This document shows, piece after piece, positions 1-12,410 of a stretch of 64,000 nucleotides of DNA. Numbering within the stretch: position 1 is the stretch's first letter; each line of letters begins with the position of its first letter. This DNA comes from Ciona savignyi (lineage: Eukaryota; Chordata; Ascidiacea; Phlebobranchia; Cionidae), in assembly GCA_000149265.1 (NCBI GenBank), contig CH003424.1:360690-424689 (forward strand), written 5' to 3'. The position numbers and the translations under genes are program-made. The notes under the pieces were generated by a model. It was not told the DNA's origin. It did not search any database and saw only the letters and a list, made by a program, of their open reading frames with translations.

Positions 1-604
1 AACCAATAAATACCTATGCGCGGCAGGATGTGACAAGTGGTACCCTCCCTTATAGTCATTGTTTTTAAACGAGTGTTTTGCTGAGTAACAATGGTGGTGA
101 TTTCACAATGTTTGTTTGGTTGAAAGCAACATGTGCTAGGCCGGGCGCTGGTGTTCTTCTTTAGCTGTAACATTTTGTTATAGTGGATCAGTGCTTTTTG
201 AAATAAAGGTGTTGATTGTGCAACTGCTAGCTGTTTTGTTGGGAAAAAGTTGCCGCTGTACAAAGGGATATGGGCTTACAAGTTTCAAGTAAAAGTTTGA
301 AGGCTTTAAGGGTTGCAGATCCAAGGTTCAATTTTAAGTTGTGAAATCCAGGACTTTTTATGTCAGGATTGTGAGTGACAGCTGGTTTTGTGAGGTCAGT
401 TTGCATTGGAGAGATAGGGAGAATAATTGGTTGAACGCCTCCTTAAATGTGCCGAAAAAAACAAGAAAAAACCTTGCTTTTTAACATATGTATACATGGT
501 AATAAGTTTTAAAATACATGGTAATAAGACCGTTTTACATAAAAATCGGTACTTGAATGGGTTACGTTCGATCAGACAACCATTAAATAATCAATATTTT
601 CAAT

Positions 605-748
605 CGAACTTTTGTGTGTCATACACAACACACTGCAATAGCTTCTGTAAACAAACGGTGGCACGAGATGGTCTGGCAATTACCCATGGTTTTCCCATTC
701 ACGAGATATATAATGTTTTTCCCATTCACGCCGATAAACATGAATAGG
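605..748 (+). repeat. SINE family A, 3' fragment (also at 8246-8390)
   Basis: Contains the family-A blocks catacacaacacactgcaat, the diverged gtggcacgagatggtctg and cccattcac..gataaacatgaat. The second occurrence is the same insertion inside the segmental duplication, so it predates the duplication. Confidence 0.8.
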
Positions 749-909
749 CTATATATGGACAACAACATTTAAAAACTACAAATGTCTATCTAGCGATTGC
801 TGAGCTAAGCAGTTTACAGTTTATGCAATTATCGACACTTTAATGTCAACGTACGGGTTTATCAAACAGGTGTTATGACATAACTATGTTGTTTATCAGC
901 ACCCCTTAC

Positions 910-1519
910 CAGGAATAAACCCAGCTAGAAGTTGCACTTGCCACAACTGTGGGACAAGCGAGGCACTGGCAGTGCAAACTGTCATGACAATACCTGCAGC
1001 CATCGTCACACTTCGAAAGCCAAATCGATTCAAAATGGTTGCAGCAAATGGACCTGTCAGGATAAAGAGTTTTATTATGTAACTCATAGCTAAAATGTCT
1101 AAACTCGCGACAAAGTAAACAATCCACTAGCTGAGTTGAATCAATATTTCGCGTTTAAAACATGTCTAATGAAGCCATGCTTTGACAAGCTGTGCTTTCA
1201 TATTACAACATATATATAGCATTTTGCATTACACAATTATCATACACGCTCTATATACTGAATAAATGGCATACTTACAAGATATTCCATACCCAGCCTG
1301 AAAAGCGCCATTCATCCATGCCACACTGGCAAAGTCAACCTCATATTCACGCATAAGTGACCCGTAAAACACGGAATAACATCTTGAGATCGCAGCGAAG
1401 TTAGCACCCGCAATGATAGAACCAAATACGATCACCCACCCCCAACCACCATCCGGTGGGGTTTGGATTTGGTCCAACTGACTTTTTCTCCTGTTGAGCT
1501 TTGCCTCAGTCCAAGGCAT
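910..1519 (-). CDS. Monocarboxylate transporter-like protein, second copy (exons 1-2 only, runs off left edge)
   Basis: Two exons are in the window: exon 1 at 1519-1279 (start at MPWTEAK, donor GTAAGTATG) and exon 2 at 1053-910 (acceptor CTGACAG, donor GTAAGG). They join in phase 1. Exon 1 carries the SLC16 signature PPDGGWGWVIV at the start of TM1, and exon 2 covers the TM2-TM3 region ending at GFIPG. The next exon would lie left of base 1. The proteins of this copy and the 3296-9158 copy differ at only a few residues (for example NRFGF against NKFGF, and SLVPQ against SLAPH). An upstream in-frame ATG giving MSIVYLR is not conserved in the other copy, so I chose MPW. SLC16 proteins carry monocarboxylates or other small solutes across the plasma membrane; the substrate cannot be told from sequence. 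It could be a true tandem paralogue or a second haplotype kept in the assembly. Confidence 0.8.
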
Positions 1520-2606
1520 ATTACTTTTTTTATACTGTTCTAAGGTATATTTGTATACTGTTCTTAGGTACACTATACTCACTGTTGAGATAAATACATA
1601 ATTCTTTTATACACTAATACACAAACTGGGGCAAATTATGCTTTTAAGCAGCAAAGCAAGACTATACCGCAGCCTGGCGTGACTTGGCCTGCAAACATTC
1701 GATCCAACTTTAGCCAGCCTTCTGACGCACAATACCACTTAACTTTATTTGTTTAAAACAATTACTGCCGACGAACTGAGCGCGAGAACTAGCACGCCGC
1801 GGAGTTCAAGCTACATGTGGTGTGGAGCTGTATCCAATGTTTTTAAGTGTGCTAGCTGACATGGTTTGCTTGTTGGTTCAAAGTCCTTGACAATATGTGT
1901 CGATGACAGGCGTTACGCTTCGCAAAACACTAACATAAGCTATCGTTCGACAATTACTATCTAAAACGTTCTACAGTAATAGACTATATTCATACTGATA
2001 ATTGTTAGTTAAGTAAACAGTGCCTAGGAAAGCACATAGAAAATCAAAGCTGGATTAAGTTAGATGTGGTTTGAAATGAACATATTCTAGCTCGCTACAA
2101 ACTGTCTATGAACAAAGCGTCGCCTTTGAGAATAAAAAAATCAATAAAATAATACGTCGATACCCAGCGTGCACTGCATTTTGTATGGCGGTTCTAAACT
2201 ATATTTCAAAGCCACTGAAATGAGTGTTATCTTATGATCATTATGTTACACGATAACTAATATTGGTTATTAAACAAATAATTTACAATATTATGGGTTG
2301 TATATTGTCTTCGCAAATTTGAAGGTTTTTTCAAAGTTTTTACTTTTTTACATTTCGAGCGGTTTTTATGTCAATATTTAACCTTTTTAACCTTAAAAAG
2401 AATTCATTACCCTTTAAACATAGAATACCACCTTATCCTACTAATTTTTATAATCTGCGCTATAACTAACCTGCTGCTGCGAATTGAAAAGTCATATTGT
2501 TCCTTCGTACAATTCAAACACCTATACATTACTCTTATTTTCGAATCGGTTATATTACGTTTTTTTAAATAAAATTTATAATATTCTATTACACTTGGTG
2601 AACCCA

Positions 2607-2960
2607 CAGACGGGTTACCAGAGCTATTGCAGTGTATTGTGTATGAATTACACGATTATTTTAATTTAGTAGAACCAATTAATACGCTGGGTTCAGGCAA
2701 TTTCAGTTAGGGGGACTTCCCAAGGATACAACCGACTAGCTTAGGGTTGCCATACCGTCCTGAAAGGTTTGAAGGACTGTTACTGGGTCGTTACTTGCCA
2801 GGGTTGGCTACAGTTTATTTCTGATTGTTATTCGATGAAACATCTCAATCATATACAACACATTGTAAACGCTTCGGTGACCTGACGGTGGGCACAAGGT
2901 AATCTGACGATTGCCCGTGTGATAACAACCCTTGCGTTTCCCTTCATGATAAACGTAAAT
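2607..2960. repeat. Two SINE family A fragments in opposite orientation
   Basis: 2607-2745 is reverse (acgggttaccagagctattg through ccaaggatacaaccgactag). 2816-2960 is forward (ctcaatcatatacaacacat through gataaacgtaaatatc). The pair sits immediately downstream of the left duplication block. Confidence 0.8.
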
Positions 2961-3295
2961 ATCAAGTGATGTTTTGTTTATTTCGGGTGCGTGCAAAATA
3001 CCGCAGTCTGGTTACAATTATTTTTCCACCACGAAATAGGACCAACATTTTTTTGTTAATTCATAGAAATAAGAATTACGGAATGCCGACCCTTTTGGGT
3101 CTATATTACAAAGTCGGAAATGATCGCCTTGTAACAGTGTTACAGATTGATTGGAAAAATAAAAAAGTTAAAAAAATGCTAAAAACAACGCTGCATATGC
3201 TACATTTAAGCTGTAATCGGAATTCATTTGTATATGCACTATATGCCAACGATTATGTTGAAAGGGGTGATTAATCGAAAAAATAAATGTTGAAT

Positions 3296-6200
3296 TTAGA
3301 GTAAACTATGGTCATCGCTGATTTTATTTTCTTCTTCGGCTTGAGACGCTGAACGAACGCTTTGAAGCATCTTGAGACAAACGCACACTGATAAGAAGGC
3401 TGATGCGCTGCCTACGTAGAACACCAGGGTTAAATCTCCTGTTACGTCAACGAATTTACCTGAAAGATTTGATTACTTATTAGTTTGGTGGCCACGTCTA
3501 AATATACCGAAAATAGATAATATTTGGATTTTAGACGTGTTTTAACGTCTGTCATTTGCCGTTATTTCCCGTTTTCCAAATTTTTATTAAAGGAGTGTTT
3601 TCATAGTGGAACAAAAATTTAAATAAACTTGTACCGATTGGCTTGGTGGTTAGTGCGTTGCTTGTTAAACGAAGAGCTGTAGGTTCAAACCTTGGCATTT
3701 AATAAGTATTTGTCCGATTATCACATGCCAACCTACGGTTTACCGAAGCTGTTGCAGTGTGTTGTGTATAATTCACACGTTCCCTTATTTTGGTAAAACC
3801 TATTAATTCACTGGGTTTATCCATTAAGTGCCTTGCTTAAGAACACAACCGACAGGCAAGCGACCATTTTTGAATCTACAACCCTTGGGCTTAAAGGCGA
3901 CGCAGTAACTCACCAAACTAATCTGTCGAACGATTTTACGGCGTTCTCCTTTATATATCACGACCACGTCTTGTGTGCACACTGTACCCACATAAACAAC
4001 GCAAGGGAAAAAACAAAGCTAGACAGTACGACCACAATTGAACAAGTCCATCTCTCACTTACCTATCATTATTGTAGATAGCATGCCCAGTCCGTGAATG
4101 GGGATATTGCTGTAACCAAACGCCGCTGTGTATAGCTTAAGTCCGAACAAATCCACGATAAATATGGAATACAATCCATCCAGCCCCCCGGTACTCATGC
4201 CCAGCACAACACAACCCCCCATCAATGCATAGTACGAGCGAAGATGGGGCAATACAAGGAAGATTAGGCTCGTACATAGCGTCACTGAAGCCTGAGGAAA
4301 GCACCATTTAATGGCCTATCACACATATTTTGTCAATGAATTCAAAGCAATTTAAGTTTCGACAGATTAAACGAGCTAAGATTGTATGACTATAAGATCT
4401 GCCGTCCAGAGCAATGTATTCTCTTTTGGGGGATTGATCGGATGACGCGACTGTTTGATCAAAAGGCCTCCCGGGGAAGATTTCCCTTTTTCTAGGACAG
4501 GATATTAGTGTATAACTCCGTGAATGGGAATACGCAATGGGCGTTATCACACGGGAAATTATCACACCACCTCGCGCCTACCGTCGGGTTACCGAAGCTA
4601 TTGCAGTGTGTTGTGTTACGTTCAATTAGTTTTATAAGAAGCCATCATTCCACACGGTTCTTTAACCAAAACTATATTAGTGGCTCTATCACACCACACT
4701 GCTATATACATTCTAACTTGACTGCAAGCATGTAATAATCCACTTAATGCGATGTACACCACGGGAACTGAACGTGATAACCCCATTCGAACTTACACAG
4801 ATGGTGAAGCGTTGTGTCTTCGTAGTTCGATCCATGAATACCCCGTAGATGCACCTTGATACCATCTCCCCACACATTAGCGCGGAGATGAGACTCGACG
4901 CCTTCATCTCGTCCAACCCGACTGTAGCAACACGAGTTAGTTGTCAGACAGAATAGCGTGGTAGGCTACCGCCTTGCCTTTCAACAGAAAGGTTGCAGGT
5001 TCGAAACTTGTCGCTTGCTAAACGGCCGTGTCTTTGAACAAGGCACTTAACGGACATTGCCTGAACCCAGTAGTATGATGGATTTTATCGAACTTAAAGA
5101 AAAGTCTTAATCATACACCACAAACACACTGCAATAGCTCCGGTATCCCAACGATGGCCGCGAGTGATATTGAACGCATAAATATTGGCCGTAACCATAC
5201 AACTATTCATCCACTATACTTTGGAGCAAGTACTTACTTGATTGTCCATATGGCACGAGATATATCAAACACGAACTTGACGCAATTGCAAAGAATACCC
5301 ATGAGAAGGCATAGTAGTAGAACCGGGGATCGGTTAAGATATACAACTCCATTCTTTTGCACAACTTTTGAACACGTTTTTTGAAAGTATCCCCGGAAAC
5401 ATCGGAGGACGATTCTGAAGTCCAAATCTTATCATTGTCGTTCTCGCTATTCGGCGACTGGCTCCAGTCCAAACCTTCCACGTCACATCCGGAGTCGTTT
5501 TCAGATTCAACGCTGTTTGAGTAACAAGACAATGTTAATCAAAAGGTTCAAAGCATTAAGCCTTAAGTCGGCTCCGACAGATTAGTTTAGTCGGTAATGC
5601 GTCGCTTTTCAGCCGAAGGGCTGCAGGTCCGAAATTGGCACCTTGGCAAGGCAAGTAACGGACATTGCATGAACCCAGTGCATTAATGGGTTCTACCTAA
5701 TTTAAGGAACGGCTCAGTCAAGCACCACTCGATTACCAGGGCTATTGCGGTGTGTTGTGTATGTTTGAGATGTTTTGTTAATTTGGTAGAACCCATTTTT
5801 TCACTGTTGGGTTCAGGCATTGTCCGTTAAGTGCCTTGCCCAAGTACACAACCGACGAGTTTTAAGCCCTTACTCAGTCTTTTCGGCCAAACTAAATGTC
5901 CGTTAAGTGCAATCCTTTTACAGTTATATAAAAATTAAAATACCTATTATGCCAGTTATAAGAATGGGAATAAACAGCCAGTCACGTAAGACTGGGAATA
6001 GAAACCCACTATTATGTCATATTCATACACATTTGTAGCAAGATTCGCCTTCTTGTTGTTGTTAGGGTCGAACGCGCCCGACAACTTGAAATTTTCGAAC
6101 GATTTGGTTTCCCGGCGGATTCGATTTCGTAGTTCTGGAGGGAAGTCTTCTGAGAGAATTAGCGGTCGCAAGAGGGCGCCAACTGCCGTGATGTGGAAAA

Positions 6201-9158
6201 ATATCCCGCTGATAAGCTGCGAAATAGTACGGTTGTGTGGCCGAATGGTTAAGGCGACCGATACATATACCGATCACTAAACAAAAACGGTCTAAGTTAA
6301 GAGCCCATTATGAGCTCGAAACTTGGCTCGGTGAAAAAAAAGAAAAAAGATAAGCTGCGGAATAAACAGTAAGCTCGTGTGGCTGAATGGATAACGATAC
6401 TGATAAATATAACAGCTCCTGTACAGAATAGTCCTAGTGGCGAGACCATTATGGGTTCGAAACTTGGCTCGGTTAAAAAAGATGAGCTGCAAAATAAACA
6501 GTACGATTGTGTGGTTAAATGATTAACGCGACTGATAAATATAACGACTCCTGTACAGAATAGTCCTAGTGGTGAGACCATCATAGGTTTAAAACATGGC
6601 TCGATAAAAATGAAAATTGTAAAAAAGATTAACATATAATTCTATTTGAATAAGGTTATTGCGATAAGGTCTGGTAAGTCCTTTCGATTATTAGTGGTAC
6701 GTGGAGCGTACAAATAAGATGTAAAACATACCTTAAATTTACAAATCGCGATGTGAATTTTTACGGTTTTTAATGATTTCTTGTTCACAAGCTTTTATTT
6801 CTGGGTTTGTTATTAAATGGAATGTTGCTTATGAATTGGTAGCGCCATTTATTCGACTAAACCAGGGGTGGACAAATTCTATCGCGATGGCCAGATGTAT
6901 ACACATGAATACGTGTTGTAATCTAGATCATTTTCAAAACTCGGCATATACGTTTAAGGCGCATTAAAAGGTTAAAGCTACACAATGAAAGTTAAGGAGA
7001 GCTTCAAATAGACATACGCGGTATTTTGACGAGAAATTGCGGTAATTTAATCATATGTGAGTTATTACCAGTAAGGCGCCTCTCCAGCTGTAGCTGTCAA
7101 TCATCAATTGGTAGGCGGGGCAATAAACGAATGCTCCCATTGTAAATCCTCCGCATAACATTTGAGTCGCAAGATTCCGACGGTGGGCAAAGTACCGTGT
7201 TATTGCCGTGTAGAGACTGATTACAATCTGCCCCATGCACAAGCCTTGAAACAAAAGGTGTTTTCTAATGAGAAACATAAAGGTGGCATCTCACACACGC
7301 TTGTGTTTGTTTATAAATTGAAGATTGAACCTATTGTATGGTCGTGTGGCTGAATGACTGTTTCACGCGACCGATACATTACAGATATTAATATAAAAAA
7401 GCGGTCTTGGTGACGAGCCCATCATGGGCTCAAAACTCAGCCAGCTAAAACATGTAAAAGAAAAAACTTTCGCAGCAGCAGGTTAGTTAAAGCGCAGAAT
7501 ATTATTCATGTACTGTTTGCAATATGAAAAAAGGTTGAAAGGTTGTGAGGCAGAATGGTACTCGACCGACACATATACCGATTTCTATGTAAAACAGTCT
7601 TTGTGACAAACCTATCATGGTTCATAATTAAGATGGCGTATAACCAATAAATACCTATGCGCGGCAGGATGTGACAAGTGGTACCCTCCCTTATAGTCAT
7701 TGTTTTTAAACGAGTGTTTTGCTGAGTAACAATGGTGGTGATTTCACAATGTTTGTTTGGTTGAAAGCAACATGTGCTAGGCCGGGCGCTGGTGTTCTTC
7801 CATAGCTGTAACATTTTGTTATAGTGGAGCAGTGCTTTTTGAAATAAAGGTGTTGATTGTGCAACTGCTAGCTGTTTTGTTGGGAAAAAGTTGCCGCTGT
7901 ACAAAGGGATATGGGCTTACAAGTTTCAAGTAAACGTTTGAAGGCTTTAAGGGTTGCAGATCCAAGGTTCAATTTTAAGTTGTGAAATCCAGGACTTTTT
8001 ATGTCAGGATTGTGAGTCAGCTGGTTTTGTGAGGTCAGTTTGCATTGGAGAGATAGGGAAAATAATTGGTTGAACGCCTCCTTAAATGTGCCGAAAAAAA
8101 AACAAGAAAAAACCTTGCTTTTTAACATATGTATACATGGTAATAAGTTTTAAAAATACATGGTAATAAGACCGTTTTACATAAAAATCGGTACTTGAAT
8201 GGGTTACGTTCGATCAGACAACCATTAAATAATCAATATTTTCAATCGAACTTTTGTGTGTCATACACAACACACTGCAATAGCTTCTGTAAACAAACGG
8301 TGGCACGAGATGGTCTGGCAATTACCCATGGTTTTCCCATTCACGAGATATATAATGTTTTTCCCATTCACGCCGATAAACATGAATAGGCTATATATGG
8401 ACAACAACATTTAAAAACTACAAATGTCTATCTGGCGATTGCTGAGCTAGGCAGTTTATGCAATTATCGACACACACTTAAAAGTCAACGTGCGGGTTTA
8501 TCAAACAGGTGTTATGACATAACTATGTTGTTTATCAGCACCCCTTACCAGGAATAAACCCAGCTAGAAGTTGCACTTGCCATAAATGCGGGGCAAGCGA
8601 GGCACTGGCAGTGCAAATTGTCATGACAATACCTGCAGCCATCGTCACACTTCGAAAGCCAAATTTGTTCAAAATGGTTGCAGCAAATGGACCTGTCAGG
8701 ATAAAGAATTTTATTATGCAAGTCATAGCTAACATGTCTAACCTCGCGACAAAGTCAACAATCCACTAGTTGTGTTGAATCAATATTTTGCGTTTAAAAC
8801 ATGTCCAATCGAGCCGTGCGTTGATAAGCTGTGCTTTTATATTACAACATATATATAGCATTTTGTATTACACAATTATCATACACGCTCTATATACTGA
8901 ATAAATGGCATACTTACAAGATATTCCATACCCAGCTTGGAAAGCGCCATTCATCCATGCCACACTGGCGAAGTCAACCTCATATTCACGCATAAGTGAC
9001 CCGTAAAACACGGAATAACATCTTGAGATCGCAGCGAAGTTAGCACCCGCAATGATAGAACCAAATACGATAACCCACCCCCAACCACCATCTGGTGGGG
9101 TTTGGATTTGGTCCAACTGACTTTTTCTCCTGTTGAGCTTTGCCTCAGTCCAAGGCAT
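3296..9158 (-). CDS. Monocarboxylate transporter-like protein (SLC16/MCT family), complete, 8 exons
   Basis: Exons in transcript order: 9158-8918, 8692-8549, 7244-7069, 6216-6029, 5512-5238, 4921-4797, 4291-4063, 3459-3296. They sum to 1542 bases, or 513 residues plus stop, a usual MCT length. Landmarks in order: PPDGGWGWVIV at TM1; exon 3 with RYFAHRRNLATQMLCGG, the second MCT motif before TM5; SWRGALL; exon 4 with GALLRPLI ending the N-terminal half; a long charged, serine-rich loop (exons 4-5) between TM6 and TM7; exon 6 with an Arg-containing TM8 (GEMVSRCIYGVFMDR); exon 7 with GGLDGLYSIFIVDLFG; exon 8 with TM12 and a short acidic tail. All introns are GT-AG and phases agree. Expected role: plasma-membrane solute carrier of the major facilitator superfamily; the substrate is unknown. 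Several introns hold SINEs, including three family-B copies in intron 3. Confidence 0.9.
3480..3632 (+). repeat. MITE family C copy
   Basis: Begins ttagtttggtggccacgtct and carries the family core gacgtgttttaacg...tttgccg...tagtggaacaaaaatt, ending in aataaact. Related copies are at 15205-15330, 45960-46090, 55682-55850 and 56876-57030 (forward), and at 41945-42400, 47110-47240 and 55920-56050 (reverse). No coding capacity is seen. Confidence 0.65.
3728..3922 (-). repeat. SINE family A, reverse
   Basis: Runs from ctacggtttaccgaagctgt to ggcgacgcagtaactcacc, reverse of the family head and body. A short forward head fragment lies just left of it (about 3628-3690). Both are in the last intron of the transporter. 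Confidence 0.75.
4949..5172 (+). repeat. SINE family A, forward, in transporter intron 5
   Basis: Shows the tRNA-like head with B-box ggttcgaaact, then cacttaacggacattgcctg, then cactgcaatagctccggt. It lacks the 3' tail. Confidence 0.8.
5580..5872. repeat. SINE family A, forward head joined to a reversed copy
   Basis: 5580-5725 is forward (head to aaggaacg). 5728-5870 is a reversed body (attaccagggctattgcggt through cacaaccgac). Located in transporter intron 4. Confidence 0.7.
6231..6612 (+). repeat. Three SINE family B copies in direct tandem
   Basis: Copies at about 6231-6345, 6372-6478 and 6500-6612. Each has a Leu/Ser-tRNA-like A-box region (tgtggccgaatggttaa or variant), a block near ctgtacagaatagtcctagt in the second and third, then a B-box ggttcgaaact or variant, and an A-rich tail. 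The first overlaps the exon 4 acceptor region (exon starts at 6216 on the minus strand). Confidence 0.85.
7339..7452 (+). repeat. SINE family B copy (a second, degraded one at about 7534-7640)
   Basis: tcgtgtggctgaatgactgt...cgacc..acatta...gacgagcccatcatgggctc then a poly-A-like tail. It lies in transporter intron 2. Confidence 0.75.
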
Positions 9159-10247
9159 ATTACTTTTTTTATACTGTTCTAAGGTATATTTGTATACTGT
9201 TCTTAGGTACACTATAATCACTGTTGAGATAAACACAATAATTCCTTTATACACTAATACACAAACTGGAGCAAATTATGCTTCTAAGCAGCAAAGCAAG
9301 ACAATACCGCAGCCTGGCGTGGCCTGCAAACATTCGATCCAACTTTAGCCAGCCTTCTGACGCACAATACCACTTAACTTTCTTTGTTTAAAACAATATC
9401 TGGCGACGAACTGAGCGCGAGAACTGGCACGCCGCGGAATTCAAGCTACATGTGTTGTGGAGCTGTATCCAATGTTTTTAAGTGTGCTAGCTGACATGGT
9501 TTGCTTGTTGGTTCAAAGTCCTTGACAATATGTGTCGATGACAGGCGTTACGCTTCGCAAAACACTAACATAAGCTAATGTTCGACAATTACTATCTAAA
9601 ACGTTCTACAGTAATAGACTATATTCATACTGATAATTGTTAGTTAAGTAAACATTGGCTAGAAAAGCACAAAGAAAATCAAAACTGGATTAAGTTAGAT
9701 GTGGTTTGAAATGAACATATTCTAGCTCGCTACAAACTGTCTATGAACAAAGCGTCGCTTTTGAGAATAAAAAAATCAATAAAATAATACGTCGATACAC
9801 AGCGTGCACTGCATTTTATATGGCGGTTCTAAAATATATTTCAAAACCACTAAAAAGAGTGTTACCCTATGATCATTATGTTACACGATAACTAATAACG
9901 GTTATTGAACAAATAATCTACAATATTATGGGTTGTATATATTGTCTTGGCAAATTTAAAGGTTTTTTTAAAGTTTTTATATTTTTACATTTCGAGCGGT
10001 TTTTATGTCAATATTTAACCTTGTTAACCTTAAAAAGAATTCAGTACCCTTTAAACATAGAATACATTTTACTAAGTTTATAATATTCTGCGCTATAACT
10101 AACCTGCTGCTGCGAATTGAAAAGCCATATTGTTCCTTCGTACAATTCAAACACCTTCTATACATTACTCTTATTTTCAAATCGGTTATATTGCGTTTTT
10201 TTAAATAAATTTTATTTTATAATATTTTATCACACTCGGTGAACCTA
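7642..10247. repeat. Segmental duplication, right copy
   Basis: Counterpart of 1-2606. Similarity starts at the run aaccaataaatacctatgcg (base 1 in the other copy) and ends after a shared stretch reading tcggtgaacc here. About 1 kb of sequence upstream of exon 1 is shared, so both gene copies keep the same putative promoter region. Confidence 0.95.
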
Positions 10248-12400
10248 ACCTTGCAGGGAATTTCCTGTTATATATGACCAAACAACGCTTACTGTGATGT
10301 CATAAAGGCAAATAGTAAAGCGTAATTAGTTGGTCAAATTGAATCTCTCTCTATTTCTACCACATTTTCGTTATGAAGAAAGCAGTTATAAATGAAGCAA
10401 GCTATATTTAGTTATTTATTAACAGACAGGTTCGCTGGACACGTGGCCCAGTTATTTCAGCAGCAGGCCAGTGGTTAAACATGGTTATTAATTACTAGGT
10501 CAATGCTCGGTTTATATTGGAATTCTCGCCATGTGTCTGAAACATTATAACGACTGTTTTGGACAGTAATAACACAGTAAGTGTATTTTAGTTGCATAAT
10601 CTACGAAAAACACACAACCAATCTCATTAGCATATAAGAAATAGTGCACAAAAGCGGGAATATGCAGGTAGAAGCTGTTCGTTATTGATCTTCTTTTGTT
10701 TGACCACAAACCCTCTTTTTAAACTGAAAAGCGCTTACTGCAGCAATCTGACCACGTTGTGTTATGAGTTGCCAATAGCTTACGGCTGTGTAAAACAAAA
10801 TTGATAAATAAAGTCGACATTTGTGATTGATAAGCTTGGTGGGTTAGTACGAAGCCTTTTGATTTGATTGAAACTGGTCGCTAGCTAGTCAGTTGTCTCC
10901 TTAGGCAAGGAGGCACTTAACGGACATTGCCTGAACCCAGTGGATTAATGATTTCTACTAAATTAAAGGAACGTGTGAATCATACACAGCACACTGGCAG
11001 TGGCACTGCAACAGCTCCGGTTACTCGACGGTGGGCGCGGTGTGATCTGACTATTGCTCGTGTGTTACCGCCCATTGGTTTTCCCATTCACGGAAATAGA
11101 CACGAATATAATAACCTATACATTCACCGTCAATTATTTTAAATAACCATTTTATTTAGTTACTTGTATTTAAAATATGGGTTAGTGCGACGCCTTTGAA
11201 GCGCTATACAGTTTAAAAAGAGAGAATATGTCCCAAAAAGGTTTGTCGTCAAACGAAAGTAGGTAGATATCGAATAGCAGCAATAGCTTCTACCGGATAT
11301 GTTTTCGTAAAATTTGCCTTTAAACGTTATTATTACCACACTGTTTCAATATTTGTTCAATAAACAACTACCTGTGTACTCACATTTTAATGGTACAATT
11401 ACTTGGTAATAATTATAGTGTGGGGAACTAATATTTAACCAAGGGGAGAGTTACTGGAACTATTTTTAGGATAAGTGTGTTGTGATGAATTAAAACATTG
11501 CTTAAGTTTAATTAAACCAAAACTAACAGCCGATAGCCTTTGTTATAAAACCTATCTATATATATATATATAACTGCTCAAATACCAAGTTTTTGATAAT
11601 GGTTTAACTTTTTTTAAACTCTGTGATCTATTGAATTCAAATTTTAAAAATCGTTTTTGATTGTACAGTAATCTGTACTTCAAAGGAACGGAAAAGTAAT
11701 ATACAATGGTAAAGACTTTCTAAAGTAACTTATAGTTTTTTGATTGGTTTCAACTGAAATTTGATTTCAAAATGTTTTAGTGGTAAAATGACAAATCTGT
11801 TAACTAGTTAACCAACGTACAGTTCTGATACATAGTCCACTGATTTAGTCAATTTCTTTAATACTGGGGCAAAAAATGAATAAACTAAATATAAACCTCT
11901 GCAAATACAATTCTTTCAAAAAACAAGCGTTTGTGAAAGTTTATTAACATACAAGTATATGTATACATCAAATAAAATTAGGAACAAAACATCAAACAGG
12001 ACTTGTATTATAGACTTTACATCGCATGAATAATGGTAATATACAGAGGAAGCATAACAACTGCATTGTAGCGTAATGCATTGCAAATAAAACCAGAGTG
12101 TTATAGTTAGGTATTTACCGGTTTTCTGAACACTTGGGGCAGTATATATTGTTTTAAGCTCCCAAATCTTGATATTTATATTATGTTACACTACCATACC
12201 AATGCTGATCCAACCGACACCAGAAAATGCAGCCTAAATAATGTGCAAGGATAAAACTAAAACCATTAAAGGGTATAAAATTTACAAGTAAACAAAAACT
12301 ACGCTATACACCACAGAAACCCTCCGCCCTTTTTTAACATTAACATATTGTGGTAGTTGTGTTCAAAATACTGTCAAATACACATGAACTGCTACTAAGG
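10248..12400. other. Intergenic region without a recognised gene
   Basis: Between the transporter 5' flank and ORMDL. I see one full SINE A (about 10833-11120), a short TA microsatellite near 11560-11574, and a fragment of the AT-rich MITE family near 11838-11890. The remainder is AT-rich with no open frame of recognisable family. The ORMDL 3' UTR must occupy part of the right end; no clear polyadenylation site was fixed. Confidence 0.6.
10833..11120 (+). repeat. SINE family A, near full length
   Basis: agcttggtgggttagtacga head, gaaactggtcgctagctagt, acggacattgcctgaaccca, cggtgggcgcggtgtgatct and ttttcccattcacggaaata in order. The family consensus can be read from this and the 24.6, 42.1 and 52.3 kb copies. 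Confidence 0.9.
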
Positions 12401-12410
12401 TTGGTTTACA

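Larger units (their letters stand above)
1..2606. repeat. Segmental duplication, left copy
   Basis: This block aligns over its full length with 7642-10247, with scattered substitutions and small indels. It holds the 5' flank and exons 1-2 of the transporter. The right end falls where a reverse-oriented SINE A fragment begins; the left end is outside the window. Confidence 0.95.

Noticed and set aside
6297-6635. 112-codon open frame on the minus strand
   Set aside because: It translates the three tandem SINE B copies; its repeated LFCTGVVIFIS and ...CTGAVIFIS stretches are SINE sequence, not protein domains.
7506-7904. 132-codon open frame on the minus strand near the duplication boundary
   Set aside because: It crosses a degraded SINE B and the start of the duplicated block and is not kept open as the same product in the left copy; no family features.
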